Of a DNA stretch of 64,000 nt, positions 57,694-64,000 are shown one piece after another (position 1 is the first letter of the stretch; every line of letters starts with the position of its first letter). The translations under genes were made by a program, and so were the position numbers. The DNA comes from Labyrinthula sp. Ha (lineage: Eukaryota; Sar; Bigyra; Labyrinthulida; Labyrinthulaceae). Location: assembly GCA_015227615.1 (NCBI GenBank), contig JAALGZ010000053.1:124001-188000 (forward strand), in the 5' to 3' direction. The notes beneath the pieces are model-generated. The model had not been told where the DNA came from, searched no databases, and saw only the letters and a list, made by a program, of their open reading frames with translations.

Positions 57694-60549
57694 CTAGATT
57701 GAAATATCCTTACCTTCTTCATTCAGTTCTTCCTTAGAAAAAACTTCAACTCCAAAAACCTCATACATTGCATCTAGTGTTTCTTTTTTTCTATTTGTTG
57801 CGTATGTATGAATTAACGCCTTCATTGAAACATCTTTTCTACTATACCTTTCAGAGCAAATGTTTTTGCTTAACAGTTTCTTTTCTTCAAAGTTAAGTAA
57901 AGATAAAGCCAGACTGACAATAGAGTTCATCCCTTCCTTTGCGGCTGTATATGAATACTTCGAAAAGTCACAAACCCCAATCTCTGAAAATTCAAACCAA
58001 GTTTCTTTATCAAGAAGTTCGTAATCCCGGTCTACTCCTAATAATTGATAAATTTTTTCTTCCAGATGACTAAAGAATATATTCTTATTCTTGGCCATTG
58101 TATTTGAAAATTCATTTATATCAAAAATAGTGAGTTCTCTTTTAGTTGAAAAACATAATTCTTGTTTCAGTTTAAGTTTAGATAAAAATTCATGAAACGA
58201 AATAATTTCCTCTTTTGATATAGTTGTTAATTTCAATAGAAGGTCTTCTAAGACATGAACTCCTCCAAGGATGTCAGTAATTAAGGAAATATGACTATCA
58301 TCAAACCCATTGATGTTGAGATAGAGTTCTCTGAGATTTTTAGTATTTAGAGATTGAAGAATTATTTTACAAGAGTCAGGAGAAAAGTTTGACAAGTCGT
58401 CTATACGCAAATACTGAAGTTCAGTATTTTGTGATAAGTATTCTCCGAACATATAAAAATTGTGAGAAGAAGTAAAACATCGAAAAAAGACCAATTTTTG
58501 AAGCCTAAGACCTCCTTTTAAAAGAGACAGAAAGAGATTTTTATTTGATGTTGGTGAAAGTTTAGTGTTTGTTATTTCCAAAGAAGTGAGCCAGTTGAGT
58601 CTACCAAATAGATTGCTTTCAAGGATGTAAGAGAAAGCATTCTCAGTAAGACCAGTAGAATTTAGTTCGACAGAAGTTATTTTGAGAGATGAAAATAACT
58701 TTCCTGATAAGATAGTATTGAAACATTCAGTAGTATGTATAGACGAAAAAGTCAATTGAACCTCTTCTGATGTTTCCACATTATCTCCATTCATTTCATT
58801 ACTATCAGTATCTAAACATAGAAATAAAACTTTTTGATCTGCAGAAAGAATTGACCATTCATACTCAGAGATTCCACTTTTCTTTCGATTTGCTAGTAGT
58901 TTTTTAGCCCCAGAAAAGGTCTTCACACTTTTCCATCTACGTTTTGCTCTAAACTTTTGTAATTCACCATAAGAAAACTGAAGGAAAATAAAAAGTGGAA
59001 AGTATTTGAAACAGTCTTGAGGAGAGAAAATTGTTTTTCTAAAAGTAAATATCCAATAAAATAATGTTATACCACTAATAGAAAATAAAATTATATTCAC
59101 TAAGTCTTCAGAAAAAGAATCATCTTCAGTAAAAACAATACCAATAGAAAGTACCATAATATTACTTAGTCTTGTTAAAATATCAATTTGATTAAGTTCC
59201 TTAGTTTTGTAAGGTAGATAATAATACAAAAAGATTAAACTACTGAAAAGTATTCCAAGAGATATCCACCCACCTGTTAAATCAGTGTCATTTGTAAAAA
59301 CTCTGTTCACAATTGTCAACAATATTCTTTCAATAAAGAGAAGTATAAGTAGCCACTTGAATCGTTTATCATAAGCTTGAAAATTAGTTCTATACACATC
59401 TTTGGTTCTATTTACATCTATTTCAGAGTAGTTGGTTTTTTCTTCCTGTCCTATTTTCCAATAGTAATACAATATTGAGGTTAGTATAATGAAACCTATG
59501 CTCGAAAATATACTTTTAAATACCAAATTTTCCTCATTTAAAACTAAATTTAATATAACAGAAGCCAGTGGTGTTATTAGATTAAATGAAAGAACGCCAA
59601 GGAGCTTAGTTGCTCGATCAAAAAAGTTATCTAAAATTACATATAGTTCTTCTCCACGTTCTTGTTCATATGGTATAATTACATCCCTTAGACAATAATA
59701 AATAATCAGCTGAAATAGGAAACAAAATAAAGAATAACCTAAAGCAACTGAAATTACTTTCCAATATTCATTGTTCAAGAAAAATAAAACTAAAGACAAC
59801 AAAGAAAATATTCCGATAAGAGAAAGAGAAATGTACCTAAAATACAATAATAGATGAACGTTCTCTGAGTAAAAGAAAATATATTTTGTTTTTTCAATTA
59901 TATAAACCAAGAGATGAACCACAATAACAAGCAGATAAAAAGCCACATAGAGAGCTGCAGAATCTGCTATTGAGAGATCAATACGAATATCTGGTAGAAA
60001 GACCTGCTTTAACCATGATACTGTGTTTTCCCAGCCTTCTGGATAATTTACATCTCCAACGAGAATTAAAGCAACCATTTGAAGATAGAACAAAAACATT
60101 ATAGTCAAAGCTTGAACATGTTGTCTACTTCCTGATTTATCAAACACTTTTATCTCTGATTCCTTCCAGGTGCGAAAATATTCTTCCCATTCTTCTTGAA
60201 GTTCTGTTTTCTCTTGCGGATTAGTTGCTTCATGATATTCTTGTACAAAAAATGCATAGTCTTTATACATACTATTCACTGCCTTTTGTTGAAAAGCCTC
60301 TGCGGATAAAACAGACTGACAACAAAATATTCTGTTAAAGATGGGCCAAAAAGTGCCTCTACTTGTACGAAAATACTTTTTATATAAGTTGTCAGTTAAC
60401 AAAGGTTGAATAAAGTTTCGAGCATCTGTTTTTGTTACGCGTACTGTTTCTCCGTTTCTGTTAAATTCCGTTATAAGTGAAGAGTATCCTTTGCTACTTT
60501 GTGTCAGTATTTCTTCTTCATTGATACTTGATAGTATTTCCTCTTCCAT
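57694..60549 (-). CDS. Polytopic membrane protein with C-terminal leucine-rich repeats
   Basis: Intronless, 951 aa from ATG 60549. Residues 1-145 are soluble and acidic with a CC pair (RIFCCQ). About ten hydrophobic segments lie between residues 150 and 505, for example ALTIMFLFYLQMVALILVG, LYVAFYLLVIVVHLLVYII and ISLSLIGIFSLLSLVLFFL. A basic stretch (FRAKRRWKSVKTFSGAKK) and a soluble C-terminal third follow. From about residue 595 to 790 there are spaced leucine repeats of the RNI/LRR kind (LKITSVELNSTGLTENAF; LTSLEITNTKLSP; LQYLRIDDLSNFSP; LRELYLNINGFDD; LEDLLLKLTTI). It ends in a helical acidic tail. I recognise no family. A membrane receptor or channel-like protein with a cytosolic repeat sensor is one idea, purely inferred. 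Confidence 0.8.
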   Translation of the reverse strand: MEEEILSSINEEEILTQSSKGYSSLITEFNRNGETVRVTKTDARNFIQPLLTDNLYKKYFRTSRGTFWPIFNRIFCCQSVLSAEAFQQKAVNSMYKDYAFFVQEYHEATNPQEKTELQEEWEEYFRTWKESEIKVFDKSGSRQHVQALTIMFLFYLQMVALILVGDVNYPEGWENTVSWLKQVFLPDIRIDLSIADSAALYVAFYLLVIVVHLLVYIIEKTKYIFFYSENVHLLLYFRYISLSLIGIFSLLSLVLFFLNNEYWKVISVALGYSLFCFLFQLIIYYCLRDVIIPYEQERGEELYVILDNFFDRATKLLGVLSFNLITPLASVILNLVLNEENLVFKSIFSSIGFIILTSILYYYWKIGQEEKTNYSEIDVNRTKDVYRTNFQAYDKRFKWLLILLFIERILLTIVNRVFTNDTDLTGGWISLGILFSSLIFLYYYLPYKTKELNQIDILTRLSNIMVLSIGIVFTEDDSFSEDLVNIILFSISGITLFYWIFTFRKTIFSPQDCFKYFPLFIFLQFSYGELQKFRAKRRWKSVKTFSGAKKLLANRKKSGISEYEWSILSADQKVLFLCLDTDSNEMNGDNVETSEEVQLTFSSIHTTECFNTILSGKLFSSLKITSVELNSTGLTENAFSYILESNLFGRLNWLTSLEITNTKLSPTSNKNLFLSLLKGGLRLQKLVFFRCFTSSHNFYMFGEYLSQNTELQYLRIDDLSNFSPDSCKIILQSLNTKNLRELYLNINGFDDSHISLITDILGGVHVLEDLLLKLTTISKEEIISFHEFLSKLKLKQELCFSTKRELTIFDINEFSNTMAKNKNIFFSHLEEKIYQLLGVDRDYELLDKETWFEFSEIGVCDFSKYSYTAAKEGMNSIVSLALSLLNFEEKKLLSKNICSERYSRKDVSMKALIHTYATNRKKETLDAMYEVFGVEVFSKEELNEEGKDISI

Positions 60550-63500
60550 TTTCCCAAGTTTTTCCAAGTTTTATTTTTGTATTTGATTATTTTACACGGT
60601 TCCCAGAAGAATGTGGTTTTACAATACAATTTTTGCGTAAAATAAATGTCATTTGTATACAGTTCTTACTTATATTGATTGATATCATGGAAATGCTTTA
60701 TACCACCTTTATTCCATTAAATTGGAGTAAACATAAATATTACTCTAACCTCAATCTTACTACAATACTCTTTTCTACTATTTGTATAACAATTTGAATA
60801 ACTATTTAACTATTCATTATATTGTTCCATTATATCTTGTTTTTTTCGTCTTTTCCTATTGGCAAAAACCTTCCATTAAATATGGATTTCATCTTCACAT
60901 TTTCTACCGGAACTCTTCCATGTTTGTTGTTGTTTAGTTAATGTCAATGTAGAATTACGAGTATTGATAGAGTATCAATATATATATTGTCGTGAAACTA
61001 AGGGTTCGAAGAAAGTAAAGTGAGGTTTAATAATACCTGGATTGATGAGCTCCATATCTTACCAAACCACTAGACTAAACGAAATAGTTACATTTTCAAG
61101 TTGTGAACCTACAAAAAACTATATAGATATGTTCATTTATCACCTTATCATCAGTATCTCGCATTGGGTTCGTGTCCTCTCCTTTTACTAAAACTTAATA
61201 AACCTAAAAGAAAGATAGTAAGGTTCAACACAACTGAAATAATTGCTAGAGACTAAAGTTGGGTTGAATGCGATTCCATTATGTGACCATGATTCCTGGG
61301 TAACTTTTTATCCTTGGTTATTTACGACATCTCACAAGAAGATATTGAGATCGTAACTCAAAAATCATCTTTCTCTGACCTCCAATCCCATACCAGAAAG
61401 TTTTACAGTGAATTGCTAAGATCTGGGCTTTGTCAGACACTCTAACTTATTTCCCTCTTATCCTTTTCGTCTTTCAATGCATCATGTTAAACAATAAGGA
61501 ACTTCTCTAAAGTCAATTACCGTGAGCATGAAAGCATGGTATAGATAAATTTAAAATTCAAATTACTATCTAATTTTAAGAGCACAGACTGAAAATAAGA
61601 ATACTCATTCTCGGGCAAACCATTTTTTTCAGTTTTGAGAAATTCCTGGCATTTATCAAAGAGTTTCAAAATACTTTGAAACAATAGCTTAAGGCTGCTC
61701 TCGTTCATTCTCCGATGAAGCCAAATATGTCAGTATAACTCTTGTTTAGAATTGAACAGCTCTAGAGTTTGAGCTAACTTGAAGATCTAGAATTAGTTCG
61801 GAAATTAGTTTCATGCCCTTCATAATGTATAAACGTAGCACCACTAAGAATTAATGGTTAAGGGAATACTTAAACAAATAATAGTATAAATTTTCAATTT
61901 ACTGCTGGGTTAATATCAGCCCATGCGCCAGGATTCCTCAATACTTCATATAGTGAAAAAATATGCACTTTTCAGGTTGTTTTGATCATGGCCATATGGC
62001 ACAATTTATTACCAATACTCATTTCAGTCCAAAAATTATTCAGAATCATTTTATAGGAACCATATTTTATTTTTTTATTGATACTCGAGCTAAAAGTAGG
62101 AGTCATGTGATCATTAATAATTCTTCCTAGAATCTGGGTCTAGTGTTGCCTCACTCTATTCACTAGACCACAGTTGACCAAGAGGCACAGATAGTTTCCT
62201 AAAACATACTTCAGCTCCAAAAATAGCTCATTTAGCTTCAAGTGTCTAAGAAATTATGCCTTCAAACCACTTATTATATCTGCACCTCCAGCTCAAAATA
62301 TGTTGGAAATCTATACTTGGGTTCTTGATACACCAGTAGATGTAACAGTGAAAAGGTAACTTCATTCCTTAGAAGCAACACTCATCAATTGAAAGCTTCT
62401 TGGTTTATTAACTATCTTTCTAATTTAATTTATAAAGTTCTGAATTAACTTTCTTGCCATAGTTTTAACAATGGTCACCAGCAATTTCTATCATTATGAA
62501 ACAACCAAAAGAATCCCAGACTACAGAACGAAGTAACACCACCCGCGTAAAATGAAATATTTATATACCAAGCTATTCAGATATTGTTTAATAATAGGAA
62601 GAACTACCATAATTCTGTTTGGTACAGATAAGGAATATATTCATTGGAGCATTCTAGTAATCCATGAGTAATGCTAGTGCACTTTGGTTGTGCATTTACT
62701 TCCCAAGTAGCATCTGAGGATTATACACAGCCTGCACGGTGATATAGTTCCAAAGTCTCTGTTCAGTGTATTTCAAACAGTCATGTATTCTCTACCGGTT
62801 GCTTTGATTAGAGCAAGGCACTTAATCTATAAAAAAAGTTATGTTGATTTACTTAACAACTAACACAGTAACTTCCCCCCCCCCGAACTAATTTATACTC
62901 ACTTTCAACTAGTAGAAGTGTTTCCATTTCCAATAAGTTCCTATCTCTTATGAAGCAGCAATCTGTCATTCTGAGAAATACAATATCTTGGCCCAACTTC
63001 TGAGAGCAGTGAAAGATAACTTAAAATGCTGAAGTAATACACATATTAATAATATATATGATTACACAGTTTTAAAAAGACTATAAAATAATACTTAACA
63101 TGGATCTTTCCACTTGAAAGTAGTTAATGTAAAAGAGACCGAGTGTTTTTAACCTTTGATTTTCTTTATTCTTGTTGAAAGACTATATCATATCTGTCGC
63201 TATCAAGTTTTAGAAATAGTTTTTTGGATCATCACGAAAGATTGTTTTGTATAAAATTCTCCAGAAACCTTTCCACATGAAATAAAAATAAAATTTTATT
63301 ATTTTACGACAATAATTCTGTCTGACCTAATTCTAAAACTTTAGGAAATATTGCAGACATTCAAAGAAATAGAAAAAATAAGGTATAGTATTATGTATTA
63401 CGTTAGAGTGCCAATCGATTCTATTCATGACATTAAAATGCATCAATACCTTGCAAAAAGAAACTTAGTTTATGTACAATACAGGAAAATATGAATATAC

Positions 63501-64000
63501 TAACAGTGAACGAAAAAACTTATATTAAAATCAAACCACAGTAGCGATATGTAATGGTTACTAAGAAACATGATAATACTTTCAGATTATTTCTCGGAAG
63601 CTAAAATAAAAAAATGAGAGAGGTTGGTGATAACTCCATGCATAAAGTTGTAGTGTGGGTCATACAAATTGTACAGAATTTTACTTTCCCGAACAAAGGT
63701 TGCATTTATAACACTTATTCCCACAGCGGTTTAGAACCAAGCCCAAACATCCTTTTCCATTCAATTTTTCCATTTTAAAAAGTACTGGTAAAATTTTCTG
63801 TGGCGGCTATTGCTTTCGTATCACCGTTCTAAGACATATACATGATATCGGATCATTGCGTTTAGGATAGGTTTTATGGAAAAGTTAGTCCAGCTCTCAA
63901 CTAGAATAAAAAACAAAGCTATGTACTAAAATAAGTCTATCGTACAAAAACAAGATAATATTCGTAAAGCATGTTTTTGTTGGCCTCTATTATATAACTT
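60550..64000. other. AT-rich stretch, no gene seen
   Basis: No recognisable gene. A 63-codon minus-strand ATG frame lies at 61517-61708 without a motif. A 10-C run lies at 62875-62884. Confidence 0.5.

Noticed and set aside
1-64000. CRISPR arrays, bacterial operons, Shine-Dalgarno sites
   Set aside because: Gene content, introns and promoters are eukaryotic; no regularly spaced repeats were seen.

Overview
The window is AT-rich nuclear DNA from a microbial eukaryote. The evidence is a Rab GTPase, a cyclin-dependent kinase, a cGMP-dependent-type kinase, a 20S proteasome subunit, a Qa-SNARE, three cytosolic ribosomal proteins, a tRNA-Phe and spliceosomal introns. TAA, TAG and TGA all act as stops. 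Every confidently spliced gene has ultra-short GT-AG introns of 28-32 nt. One CDK exon is only 13 nt, flanked by introns of 29 and 30 nt. Introns this short are known from Blastocystis-type stramenopiles, ciliates and a few other protists. With a PSTTIRE-type CDK and a PKG with three cyclic-nucleotide-binding (CNB) domains, a SAR-lineage protist is my best guess, but I cannot name the organism.

Genes lie in tight islands between long AT-rich stretches without recognisable genes. Island 1 (2.96-4.92 kb): Rab1-like gene (+), convergent with a five-exon CDK (-) with 3 nt between their stops, then tRNA-Phe. Three diverged copies of a foldback (MITE-like) element surround it, one with a clear 10-bp target duplication. 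Island 2 (16.1-19.2 kb): PKG (+), with a small probable spliced gene upstream on the other strand. From 23.3 to 24.5 kb there is one unrecognised 111-aa ORF and coding-looking debris. From about 28.5 to 29.9 kb lies a decayed non-LTR retrotransposon (LINE) that still shows reverse-transcriptase motifs. Island 3 (31.3-34.5 kb): proteasome beta6 (-), an EF-hand-like protein (+) and a Sed5/syntaxin-5-like SNARE (-).

Island 4 (38.4-49.2 kb) starts with a three-exon MFS-type transporter. Next is a 123-codon gene for a small single-span protein, interrupted by a young Ty3/Gypsy LTR retrotransposon (40299-45158). The element has two 324-bp LTRs that look identical, a 5-bp target duplication and one 1393-codon gag-pol frame. 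The 12 nt just inside its 5' LTR are exactly complementary to a 12-nt LTR segment, which suggests Tf1-type self-priming. The interrupted gene and a downstream myristoylation-type gene share a membrane span followed by a CPID motif, so they may be one family. After that come two probable small genes and the ribosomal genes eS1, eL21 and uS9. Island 5 (56.0-60.5 kb): a four-exon DsbA-like thioredoxin-fold protein and an intronless 951-aa protein with about ten membrane segments followed by leucine-rich repeats, a combination I do not recognise.

Functionally this is a mix of housekeeping genes (translation, proteolysis, membrane traffic, cell-cycle and cyclic-nucleotide signalling) with no operon logic. 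Neighbours are mostly convergent or divergent with very short spacers. All gene models rest on reading frames, splice-junction consistency and family motifs read by eye; no searches were run.
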